Positions 1-6,406 are shown, numbered from the stretch's first letter. The stretch is 8,912 nt of DNA from Nitrococcus sp. (GCA_030452365.1 JAKDMK010000068.1:1-8912); one strand, 5' to 3'. The notes: generated by a model not told the origin, from the letters alone. A program made the numbers and translations.

Positions 1-328
1 CGACTACCCGCTCGGTTACAGCGCCGGTCACGTCGCGCGGAGTCCTCCATTCGGTGCGCAGGTTGCTTACGCCCGGCTCGGCGAAGAAGTACTCGATCGC
101 TTCCATGTAGGCCGACACCTCGGCCTCGATCGGGTTCTTGCCCTTACCGAAGGTGAAGACGTCAGCCCGCGCTTGTGGTCGTACACTGACGAACGTCGGC
201 ACGCCGAGGCGATCGAGGTGGGTGATCTCGGTTACTTCGGCAATACCTGCCCGGCCCGCCCAGCGTTTTGCGAGCTGCAACGTGATCGGCGGGGACTTTT
301 CGCGCGCTGCCACGACCGATCTGTTCAT
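1..328 (-). CDS. YcaO-domain protein, N-terminal part (runs off the window)
   Basis: This partial reading frame gives 109 N-terminal residues before it leaves the window at position 1. Residues about 35-51 (ITHLDRLGVPTFVSVRP) and 58-86 (FTFGKG, then a run with E68, S72, E76, E79 and AEPG) match the start of YcaO domains, where the consensus is T-x-LDR-x-G-x-P, then GKG, then an SA-x-x-EA-x-E helix that helps bind ATP and magnesium. YcaO enzymes activate peptide backbone amides with ATP and make azolines, thioamides or amidines in RiPPs. I chose the ATG at 328 because GGAGG (334-338) sits 5 nt upstream; the in-frame ATG at 340 has no such site. The gene lies downstream of the small acidic Cys peptide gene on the same strand, which suggests the peptide is its substrate. 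The residue after the second Glu is Tyr instead of the Arg of many YcaO proteins, so the subclass is open. Family call is firm; reaction type is inferred. Confidence 0.85.
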   Translation of the reverse strand, partial: MNRSVVAAREKSPPITLQLAKRWAGRAGIAEVTEITHLDRLGVPTFVSVRPQARADVFTFGKGKNPIEAEVSAYMEAIEYFFAEPGVSNLRTEWRTPRDVTGAVTERVV

Positions 329-333
329 GTTGG

Positions 334-338
334 CCTCC
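334..338 (-). promoter_or_regulatory. Ribosome binding site that decides the ycaO start
   Basis: GGAGG on the minus strand lies 5 nt before the ATG at 328-326. It overlaps the alternative upstream ATG at 340-338, which itself lacks a purine-rich site. This favours the shorter protein beginning MNRSVVAARE. Confidence 0.7.
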
Positions 339-451
339 ATGGGCGGGGTATTGGCAGGCTCTGTGTCGGCATTCGGAGGGCTTCGGCTGGGGTTCCGACT
401 CCGTAGCGCGAGTCCAGGGTCACAAGCCCAGGGAAACAGCGGCGGCGAGGC

Positions 452-486
452 CGCGGAAGCCCGCTCCGAGGGTGCGGGCTTCCGCG
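452..486 (-). terminator. Perfect 13-bp stem-loop between peptide gene and ycaO (attenuator or mRNA-stabilising hairpin)
   Basis: Arms 452-464 and 474-486 are exact reverse complements (13 bp, GC-rich) around a 9-nt loop at 465-473. No T tract follows on either strand, so it is not a classical intrinsic terminator. Its place, 75 bp after the peptide stop and 124 bp before the ycaO start, fits a partial terminator or 3'-end-protecting hairpin that lets the small peptide be made in excess over the enzyme. The stem is seen directly; the role is inferred. Confidence 0.6.
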
Positions 487-561
487 CTCTGTCGCTTTCC
501 CGATACGAGTCCAGCGCCGCCGATCAGGCGGTGCCAGCGGTCGTTTCCGACGCCGGTGAGC

Positions 562-747
562 TCAGACGGGTTCGTCGTCGTCGTCGCCGCAGTGGACTCC
601 GAGCGCGATGCCTCCACTGCAGGAGCAAGTCTCTTCATCGTCGTCGCCACAGTGAGCGCCGGTCACGGCAGCACGCGCCCCCAGCAGGAACTCGAATCGC
701 GCCCGCGATTCCCGGTCGAACTCGATCGCTGCTGTTGCCTCTGACAT
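562..747 (-). CDS. Small acidic Cys-rich peptide, putative RiPP precursor for the neighbouring YcaO enzyme
   Basis: This 61-aa peptide starts at ATG 747, six bases after a consensus AAGGAG. Residues 1-30 (MSEATAAIEFDRESRARFEF, then LLGARAAVTG) are charged, probably helical and free of Cys, as expected of a leader peptide. Residues 31-61 look like a core: HCGDDDEE at 32-39, TCSCSGG at 40-46, IALGV, then HCGDDDDE at 52-59 and a PV end. All four Cys (33, 41, 43, 53), the only His residues (32, 52) and most acidic residues fall here. The two HCGDDD boxes are exactly 20 residues apart. No signal peptide or membrane segment is seen. With a YcaO gene next on the same strand, it is the likely substrate, with Cys, Ser or Thr in TCSCS and the HCG boxes as candidate sites. 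I do not recognise the family. The frame stays open upstream to 1026, but the strong ribosome site argues for the short form. It could instead be a metal-binding peptide unrelated to YcaO. Confidence 0.75.
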   Translation of the reverse strand: MSEATAAIEFDRESRARFEFLLGARAAVTGAHCGDDDEETCSCSGGIALGVHCGDDDDEPV

Positions 748-753
748 TTGCGT

Positions 754-759
754 CTCCTT
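754..759 (-). promoter_or_regulatory. Consensus ribosome binding site of the peptide gene
   Basis: AAGGAG on the minus strand, 6 nt from the ATG at 747, is among the best ribosome sites in the window. It is the main reason to accept the 61-codon gene and to reject the longer open frame that begins at 1026. Confidence 0.8.
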
Positions 760-891
760 ATTGTCGACAAAGCTGGCGGTTTTGAGGTAAAGCCGGTCGG
801 GATTTGGAACGGCCTTGCCTCCCATGTACTGGCTAGCAACTCTGCGGCTAGCCATGTCGCCCTTCCAAGCACCCAAGGAATGTTGCCCCCA

Positions 892-919
892 AGCGCTCGA
901 TGTGATCGAGCGCTCGATC
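892..919. promoter_or_regulatory. Nested palindrome upstream of the peptide gene, possible operator
   Basis: AGCGCTCGAT (892-901) and ATCGAGCGCT (905-914) form perfect 10-bp arms with a 3-nt gap. The right half is also a 16-bp perfect palindrome at 904-919 (GATCGAGCGCTCGATC). CGAGCG/CGCTCG half-sites therefore recur three times in 28 bp. The site is about 150 bp before the peptide start in a gene-free region, so a dimeric regulator site is possible. Function is inferred. Confidence 0.4.
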
Positions 920-1032
920 TGACGGGATTTCGACAAAGAACTAGCAGAGACGGTGAGCCACGTCAAGGCTCCAGTTAGCTGCTGAACACGGGAGGTCCGC
1001 GTAGTTGTGGAACGAAGATTTTTCACGCGGTG

Positions 1033-1062
1033 GTAATATCATCCAGCCCCTGCAAATGTTAA
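1033..1062 (-). promoter_or_regulatory. Candidate sigma-70-like promoter toward the peptide gene
   Basis: On the minus strand TTAACA (1062-1057) and TATTAC (1038-1033) are separated by 18 nt. They match the -35 and -10 consensus at five and four of six positions. Transcription would begin near 1026 and leave a leader of about 280 nt that contains the palindrome at 892-919. This is the best match I found by eye in 748-1194. The wider stretch 748-1194 holds no gene I can support. Confidence 0.25.
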
Positions 1063-1104
1063 CCACAGCGATTTGGTTCCCAGCTCGCCGCTGCTTTTTC
1101 GTCC

Positions 1105-1132
1105 GAGAAAACCGCCAAGGCTTGCCGCCTTG
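1105..1132 (-). terminator. Weak candidate terminator of the c-di-GMP operon
   Basis: On the minus strand CAAGGC (1132-1127), a five-base loop and GCCTTG (1121-1116) form a 6-bp stem followed by GCGGTTTTCTC. It lies about 65 bp past the stop of the FimX-like gene. The stem is short and the T run is only four bases, so efficiency is doubtful. Confidence 0.3.
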
Positions 1133-1194
1133 CGCAGCACTTTGCGAAAGCTTTCGATCGCTGCTCTTGTTGGGCCAGGCCCTAAACTGCGCGC

Positions 1195-3276
1195 TCAGAT
1201 CACCAAGCCGCTGAAATCGTAGCTCATTTCAGGCATGGGCTCCTGCAGGAAATGGCCTTGGACCAAATCAACCTTGTATTGCCAGAGTGTGGCGAGCACG
1301 GTGGCCTCCTCGAGATAGCCCGCGACGACTTGCTTGCCCAGGGTATGAGCGGCATCAATGATTGCGCGGATCTTGCGTTGGGTTTCCGTATTTTCCATTA
1401 GATCGATGCATAGGCTATGGTCGAGCTTCAGGTAGTCGGCCGGGATATGCTTGAGCAATTGCAAGGAGTTAAGCCCACGGCCGAATTGATCCAAGGCAAA
1501 GCCGCAGCCCAGCTCCTTGGCCCGTTGGTATAAGGCTTTTGCCTGATGGAGCTGGGTTACTGCCACTGGCTCGCTGAGCTCGAAGATTAGACTCGCGCGC
1601 TCCAGGCCCAGGCGATCCAGCTCAGCGGTGACAAACGGCAGGAATTCTGAGTCACTTAGAGCGCCGCCGCTGATCTTGGTGAAGACCCAGGTTTCGTGTC
1701 CGGCCTCGCGGCGCTCCGCAATCGTCGCGAGCACGGTTCGGGTCAGCCAGCGGTCAATTGCCGGGGCCAGGCCACACTGATCGGCAAAGGGCATAAAGTC
1801 CCGCGGCGCCAGCGGTTCGTCACCGTCACCACTCAACCGCAGGCGCGCTTCATAGCGCTCGGTTTGGTCCCCGGATAATGAGACCAGCGGCTGATACATC
1901 AAATAAAATGCTTCATCTGCGAGCGCGCGCTCGAGTCGGCTTTTCCAGTCAGTCCTGCTGCCGCTGCCGCTCTCGCCAGCCGTGGCATGCAGATGGACCC
2001 GATTGCCTCCCTCGCGGCTAGCCAGCTCGCCTGCCTCGGCGGCCAAGTTGATGGCTTGATCTGCGTTGGCAACACCGCCGCTTAGCATTGCGACCCCGAT
2101 GCTGCATGACTTTGTTATCGTCCGGCTGCCGGTCTCGGAGACGTGCTCCTCGACGCCTTGGCGTATCGCCTCGGCTAATCCGAGGGTTTCGTGGATAGTG
2201 CGGTTCGACAACAGGATGGTAAACACGGTATCCGCATAGCGCGCGGCTACATCGTCCTCGCCGATGTGCCCCTGGATTATCTTGGCGATGTCGGCAAGAA
2301 CGAGCTCCACCGACGTGATCCCTAGGCTCGCATGGGCGGCTTCCAGATTATCAGCCTGGAGGTAGAGCAGCCCGTGGGCCGGATTATCGCTTGCCGTAAC
2401 TAATTCGCGCAGAGCGTGGTCGAGCTGTTCGAGGAAATGTTTACGGTTGAACACGCCTGTGAGCACGTCACGGCGGCTGAGGCTGGCCAATTCCTGCTCG
2501 AGCCCTGGCGTAGTGCTGCGCATTAGGATCTGGGTGCAGGGTTCGCCGTCGATACTGGCCGCGCAGAAATACATGACCACCGCTTGCGTCTGCTCCTCCG
2601 GCCCCTTGATGCCTACCTCGACTTGGTCCTCTTTGCATTGACCTTGACTGTAGCGGCGCAAGAAATCCTTGAATCGGGCCTGGTCATCCGCGGTTATTAG
2701 ATCGAGGATCGGCAGGCCCTCGATCGCCTCGGCGTGTTCGATGCCGAATTTCTCCAGGTAAGCCACGTTCGCGTAGATGTGCATTCCTTCGTGGACATAG
2801 GCGATGGCATCACGAGAGCTGTCCAGCAGAGCATTACAGCGCCGCTCTGCCTCGCGCAGGGCCACCTCCAGGCGGCGCAGGCGCCGACGCTCGCTCAAGT
2901 TGCGGAATTCACGCTCGACCACCAAGCGAAAGTGCTCGGCATCGCCTTTGTTAACCAGATCCGCGGCACCCATGGCCATCACCTGCCGGCGCAGCTCGGG
3001 ATCGGGTTCCTCGTTGAGGATCAGCAGCGCAATTTCTCGACCGGGCTGTAATGCAATCCGAGCCCCAACCTCCAGTGGCAGTTGTTCCAAGTGAGGCGCA
3101 CAGATGAGCAGGTCGTGGCTGCATTCGGATAGCGCCGAGCGCAGTGCTTCTTCATCCTCCACCGGGGTGGTGCGCACCGCAAAGCCGGCGTTGCGCAGAA
3201 CATTGATTAGATGTTCGGCGTCATTGAGTGAGTCTTCGGCGATCGCCAGCCGCAGCAGATTCTTCTCGGTTGCCAT
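1195..3276 (-). CDS. FimX-like REC-PAS-GGDEF-EAL protein, degenerate c-di-GMP receptor
   Basis: At 693 aa this is close in length and domain order to Pseudomonas FimX, which binds c-di-GMP and promotes type IV pilus assembly. Residues 8-125 are receiver-like, but the usual phospho-Asp position reads LLICAPH, without Asp. Residues about 140-255 are PAS-like. Residues 262-430 are GGDEF-like, starting SRRDVLTGVFNR, with the active-site GGDE replaced by ADTV (348-351). Residues 443-690 are EAL-like: EAL reads EAR (476-478), the VN(L)S Asn is Lys534, DDFG reads DQFG (596-599) and AEGVE reads AGYLE (652-656), while E566, K617 and QG (673-674) remain. Metal-binding catalysis is therefore unlikely, while ligand binding is plausible. 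It starts 32 bp after the PilZ gene with AGGGT before the ATG, so the two are probably one transcript. It is probably a cytosolic, polar pilus regulator. Whether it is the true FimX orthologue needs a tree, so I give no symbol. Confidence 0.88.
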   Translation of the reverse strand: MATEKNLLRLAIAEDSLNDAEHLINVLRNAGFAVRTTPVEDEEALRSALSECSHDLLICAPHLEQLPLEVGARIALQPGREIALLILNEEPDPELRRQVMAMGAADLVNKGDAEHFRLVVEREFRNLSERRRLRRLEVALREAERRCNALLDSSRDAIAYVHEGMHIYANVAYLEKFGIEHAEAIEGLPILDLITADDQARFKDFLRRYSQGQCKEDQVEVGIKGPEEQTQAVVMYFCAASIDGEPCTQILMRSTTPGLEQELASLSRRDVLTGVFNRKHFLEQLDHALRELVTASDNPAHGLLYLQADNLEAAHASLGITSVELVLADIAKIIQGHIGEDDVAARYADTVFTILLSNRTIHETLGLAEAIRQGVEEHVSETGSRTITKSCSIGVAMLSGGVANADQAINLAAEAGELASREGGNRVHLHATAGESGSGSRTDWKSRLERALADEAFYLMYQPLVSLSGDQTERYEARLRLSGDGDEPLAPRDFMPFADQCGLAPAIDRWLTRTVLATIAERREAGHETWVFTKISGGALSDSEFLPFVTAELDRLGLERASLIFELSEPVAVTQLHQAKALYQRAKELGCGFALDQFGRGLNSLQLLKHIPADYLKLDHSLCIDLMENTETQRKIRAIIDAAHTLGKQVVAGYLEEATVLATLWQYKVDLVQGHFLQEPMPEMSYDFSGLVI

Positions 3277-3308
3277 TTTTTACCCTGAAGTTCCGGCCTC
3301 GCGTGCAT

Positions 3309-5060
3309 TCACGATATCGGTACAATACCGCCTAGCGCTGCCATTTCAGTATCTAAAACATCGCTGTCGCGGAACTCGAACTGGACATAGTGCGCGGTGG
3401 CGTCAAGCTCGCGGCTGAGCTCGACCACGCTTTCACGTAGACCGTAGCGCGCCCGGACAAGCCGCTGCCTCATGTAATGGCGCCCCGGCGCAATTAGTGT
3501 CGCCGGCTGATCCGTGGCGGTCATGGCAGGCAGCAAGAGTCCCCGTTCCACCGGTCCGAATCGGTGATCCGAGTGTTCCGCACGCAGTTGGATTGGGCTT
3601 GGGTTCAATGCCAGGATTTGCATGCCAATCTGCAACGTCTGCTCCGACATCGCTCGCATCCAGCGCACCGCTCCCAACTGCCAGGGCCGCCCGCCGTCGG
3701 TGATGTCGCGAATGGCGATGAGCTCGCCCACATGGGCGCGCAAGTTCTGCTCCGGTCCCGAGACTAGGCAATAGCCGCCCGCGCTGACGTTAACCAGGCT
3801 CCAGTCGAGAGATTCTTCCGGCTGCAGGTGCTGAGATGCATCGTGCTTGGGCTGCCGCTGCTCCGATTCCGTGACCGTGTTCAACGTGGTCGGATAAATC
3901 AGATCCCAGACGTTGCGTTCCTCGAAGTCAACGGAGTGCACCTCCCGGCTTTGGAATCGTTCATGCATCGGGTCAACAACGGTTTCGAACTCCTGACCCA
4001 GATCGTGGGATAGCACTCGATGGATGGCGCTCAACCCGAGGATCGCCTGAACACGCGTGTTGATCCTCATGCGCGATTGGCGCCGGCGACCCTCGACCGC
4101 GCCTAGCGCCAGCAATAGGCGGCTGGAGAGCTCTGGATTGATATCTGTCAGCGGCTTGCGCCGCCAGAATGCCCCCTTGGCTGTGCCGGCGAATTCTTGT
4201 TCGATGAGCCGCAGCAGAGGATTGGTAATCAAAAATCGGCGCTGCGGCCCCGGTGCGCCAATCGCGCATGGTAGCGCGGGCTCGTCGAGGGCAAACGAGA
4301 CGCGGAACAGCGCCTCGCCGGCCCTTGGGTGATCCGCCTTTACCAGCTGTGCAGCCGATGCCCAATGCTCGAGCAGCCGATAGGCATCCAGAATGTCACT
4401 ATGATGCATCCTCTGCGGGGCCGCGGCGGCGAGCAGCAGCACCTGCCGATAGGCTTGCGCGGGGGTGCTGCGCTTGTGTGGTCCGTCAAGCAGCGGATCG
4501 GCCACGCGCTGCTCGCCAAGCCCGCTCTGCTCGGTAATGGCGTAGAGGTCGTGCAACCGGCGCCAAGTGCCCACTGGGGCGGGCTGATAGACGACCCAGT
4601 TCTCCAGCAGAACGCGGGCGCGGTAGCGGATGGCGCGATCGAGGGCGCAGGCGAAGTGGCGCCGGCTGAACCGCAGGCTGTGGTGTTCGCGCGCCGTTTC
4701 GACCAAGATCTCATAGCCCAAGGCCATCTCTTGCAGCAATCGAACGGCCAGAGTGACGATTCGCGTTGGTTTTGCGCGTAGGGGCAACCCGCGGCCCAAA
4801 TACTGCTTACGCAGCCCGGCACCGATGTAGCGAACGATTTCGCGTAGTTGCTCCAGATAGTGCAAGCGCATACTGGGGGGCAGCTCCTGGCGATTGGAAC
4901 TGTGCAGCGACTCGTAGATCGTGCGGCTGGTCAGGCCGAGATTGGCAACGGGAAGATTCTGCAGCCAGTCTTCAATTGACCTGGGTCGATAATCGAAGCT
5001 ACCCGGGCCCATCGGCTCCCGTTCTGGTACCGTGAGGTGGATAAGGATCGATTGCTTCAT
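3309..5060 (-). CDS. Large PilZ-domain protein, putative c-di-GMP effector
   Basis: This 583-aa protein has no signal peptide or obvious membrane span. Residues 1-320 are mostly helical, Arg- and Leu-rich and not recognisable to me. A PilZ-type region follows: R326-x-x-x-R330 within RRRQSRMRINTRV, then after a long insertion N424-x-S426-x-x-G429 (SLVNVSAGGY), VGELIAIRD (444-452) and WQLGAVRWMR (460-469). RxxxR and (D/N)xSxxG are the two ligand motifs of PilZ domains, so c-di-GMP binding is likely. The roughly 90-residue gap between the motifs is unusually large. A C-terminal segment (490-583) follows. AAGGGA lies about 4 nt before the ATG at 5060. It is the first gene of a two-gene unit with the FimX-like protein, which suggests that both read the same second messenger, perhaps for pilus motility. 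The partnership is inferred. Automated pipelines sometimes give such proteins uninformative names. Confidence 0.75.
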   Translation of the reverse strand: MKQSILIHLTVPEREPMGPGSFDYRPRSIEDWLQNLPVANLGLTSRTIYESLHSSNRQELPPSMRLHYLEQLREIVRYIGAGLRKQYLGRGLPLRAKPTRIVTLAVRLLQEMALGYEILVETAREHHSLRFSRRHFACALDRAIRYRARVLLENWVVYQPAPVGTWRRLHDLYAITEQSGLGEQRVADPLLDGPHKRSTPAQAYRQVLLLAAAAPQRMHHSDILDAYRLLEHWASAAQLVKADHPRAGEALFRVSFALDEPALPCAIGAPGPQRRFLITNPLLRLIEQEFAGTAKGAFWRRKPLTDINPELSSRLLLALGAVEGRRRQSRMRINTRVQAILGLSAIHRVLSHDLGQEFETVVDPMHERFQSREVHSVDFEERNVWDLIYPTTLNTVTESEQRQPKHDASQHLQPEESLDWSLVNVSAGGYCLVSGPEQNLRAHVGELIAIRDITDGGRPWQLGAVRWMRAMSEQTLQIGMQILALNPSPIQLRAEHSDHRFGPVERGLLLPAMTATDQPATLIAPGRHYMRQRLVRARYGLRESVVELSRELDATAHYVQFEFRDSDVLDTEMAALGGIVPIS

Positions 5061-5083
5061 GCGTTCCCTTTATGCTGAGCCCG

Positions 5084-5089
5084 GTTATA
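5084..5089 (-). promoter_or_regulatory. Candidate -10 box of the PilZ/FimX-like operon
   Basis: TATAAC on the minus strand is 23 bases upstream of the ATG at 5060 and abuts the inverted repeat at 5089-5140. No good -35 is visible at the right distance, because that position lies inside the repeat. A weak or activator-dependent promoter is possible. Confidence 0.3.
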
Positions 5090-5140
5090 GGGCCTGTTGA
5101 CATCCAGCCACGACGCCTTGGGTGAATGTCAACAGGCCCT
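5089..5140. repeat. Perfect 15-bp inverted repeat with 22-bp spacer
   Basis: AGGGCCTGTTGACAT (5089-5103) and ATGTCAACAGGCCCT (5126-5140) are exact reverse complements. The element lies directly upstream of the PilZ gene, between it and the end of epmB. Each arm contains TTGACA but no -10 box follows at 16-18 bp. It may be a miniature mobile repeat, a regulator site or a hairpin. I see no clear target duplication at its ends. Confidence 0.6.
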
Positions 5141-5216
5141 CACTGGGCGTCGTCCGTGTTGGCCGTCTCGATCCTGGCAGAATACCGAGAAACGATGGCG
5201 GTTTGCTCCTTCGCCT

Positions 5217-5249
5217 GGCAATTTTGCTAATTGCCTCTCACTTGAGAGG
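5217..5249. terminator. Overlapping short stem-loops downstream of epmB
   Basis: GGCAATT (5217-5223) pairs with AATTGCC (5229-5235) around a 5-nt loop. CCTCTCA (5234-5240) pairs with TGAGAGG (5243-5249) with almost no loop, so the real stem would be about 6 bp. The hairpins are 20-50 bp beyond the epmB stop on the minus strand. Neither is followed by a T tract there, so termination is only suggested. The rest of 5141-5268 holds no gene I can support. Confidence 0.25.
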
Positions 5250-5268
5250 ATTTGATCTCCTGTTTGCC

Positions 5269-6288
5269 TCAAGGAGCCAGCCAGCGCTTGCCCGGTGTGC
5301 CTTCGATTTCTTGCACCAGCCTCGGCACCAGGTATCCGGGCAACCGCGCGGCCATCTGCCGGTGCAACGCGCGCGCGCGGACTTGCGTGATCGCAAAGTG
5401 GCTGGCGCCCGCGACCCGATCGAGTAGATGGAGGTAATAAGGCAGTATTCCGACATCGAACAACCGGCGACTGAGCTCCGTAAGTGTCGTCGCCTCGTCG
5501 TTAACCCCCCGCAGCACCACCGTTTGATTGAGAACCGTGACCCCGGCTCCGCGCAGGCGTTTGACCGCATTCGCCACCGCATCGTCCAATTCGTTGGCGT
5601 GGTTGGTGTGAAGTACCATGACGGGTTGCAACCGGCTGCCCGCAAACCAATTGAGCAACTCCTGCGTAATGCGCGTGGGCAATACTACGGGCAGACGGCT
5701 GTGCACTCGCAGGCGGCGGACATGAGGGATGTCCACTAATTGGGCGACGAGCTCGGCCAAACGGCGATCCGTAAGGCTCAATGGGTCCCCCCCGCTCAAG
5801 ATCACTTCCTCGATTTCGGGCCGGCGGGCGATGTAGCGCAGTGCCGGAAGCCAGTGCTCGGCAGAGGCATTGGCGCGGGCATACGGAAAATGGCGGCGGA
5901 AACAGTAGCGACAGTTGACGGCGCAGGCCCCGGTGGTGATCAGCAGCACTCTGCCATAGTATTTGTGCAGCACACCAGCGCCTTTGGAAGCCGCGAGGTC
6001 ACCGACCGGGTCGGCAACGAACCCGGATACGGCACCCAGCTCCGCCTCTAGCGGGAGCACCTGGCGTAGTAGAGGATCCTCGGCGTTGCCTCGCTCCATG
6101 CGCGCGATATAGCCATGAGGCACACGCAGTGGGAAATGCCGAGAGGCTAGCCGGGCGGGTTCCAACAGGGTAGGGGAGAGATCCAGTATGCGTACGAGCT
6201 CCGCGGGATCACGAACGGCCCGCGCAAGCTCTTGCTGCCAGGATGGACCGGCAGTAGCACGGCGTGCCGCGTGTGAAGGCTCGCTCAT
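5269..6288 (-). CDS. epmB: EF-P beta-lysylation protein EpmB, radical-SAM lysine 2,3-aminomutase
   Basis: EpmB converts L-lysine to (R)-beta-lysine, which EpmA then attaches to elongation factor P. The protein is 339 aa, close to the 342 aa of E. coli. The radical SAM motif C122-x-x-x-C126-x-x-C129 (CAVNCRYCFRRHFPY) binds the 4Fe-4S cluster, SGGDPL (165-170) is the usual SAM-contacting segment of KamA enzymes, and K334 in TPGKRW near the C terminus is the likely pyridoxal phosphate lysine. Length and N terminus (WQQELARAVRDPAELVRILD) fit EpmB better than catabolic lysine aminomutases, which are longer. It is transcribed away from efp across a 118-bp gap, as in E. coli. No clear Shine-Dalgarno precedes ATG 6288, but TAGAAT lies 7 nt upstream, so the message may be leaderless. 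Gene identity is firm. Confidence 0.96.
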   Translation of the reverse strand: MSEPSHAARRATAGPSWQQELARAVRDPAELVRILDLSPTLLEPARLASRHFPLRVPHGYIARMERGNAEDPLLRQVLPLEAELGAVSGFVADPVGDLAASKGAGVLHKYYGRVLLITTGACAVNCRYCFRRHFPYARANASAEHWLPALRYIARRPEIEEVILSGGDPLSLTDRRLAELVAQLVDIPHVRRLRVHSRLPVVLPTRITQELLNWFAGSRLQPVMVLHTNHANELDDAVANAVKRLRGAGVTVLNQTVVLRGVNDEATTLTELSRRLFDVGILPYYLHLLDRVAGASHFAITQVRARALHRQMAARLPGYLVPRLVQEIEGTPGKRWLAP

Positions 6289-6295
6289 GAGGATT

Positions 6296-6301
6296 ATTCT
6301 A
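6296..6301 (-). promoter_or_regulatory. Candidate -10 box of epmB, implying a leaderless or very short-leader mRNA
   Basis: On the minus strand TAGAAT (five of six consensus bases) ends 7 nt before the epmB ATG, so transcription would begin at or next to the start codon. No Shine-Dalgarno is visible in that gap. No good -35 is seen 16-18 nt further up. Confidence 0.3.
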
Positions 6302-6406
6302 ACACTCGTGGTTTTCCGTTAGTATTCTCGCTTTGCGACGCGCAGAGTTCAGCGCCTGCCTACGGCGCCATACGGTACCTGAAATTCAGCGGCAAGTAGG
6401 GATTTC

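Noticed and set aside
420..650. Minus-strand 76-codon frame as a second small peptide
   Set aside because: It overlaps the peptide gene out of frame, lacks a ribosome site and contains the hairpin.
571..651. CRISPR-like direct repeats
   Set aside because: There are only two copies, and they are explained by the duplicated HCGDDD codons.
138..785. Plus-strand 215-codon frame across the RiPP-like region
   Set aside because: It is antisense to the peptide and YcaO genes, is very Arg/Ser-rich and resembles no protein.
562..1026. Longer 154-codon version of the peptide gene on the minus strand
   Set aside because: The upstream part has no ribosome site or protein-like character, whereas AAGGAG six bases before ATG 747 marks the short form.
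5097..5132. TTGACA boxes in the inverted repeat as promoters
   Set aside because: No -10-like hexamer lies 16-18 bp downstream on either strand.
5122..5427. Plus-strand 101-codon frame between operons
   Set aside because: It mostly overlaps the end of epmB in antisense and has no recognisable domain.
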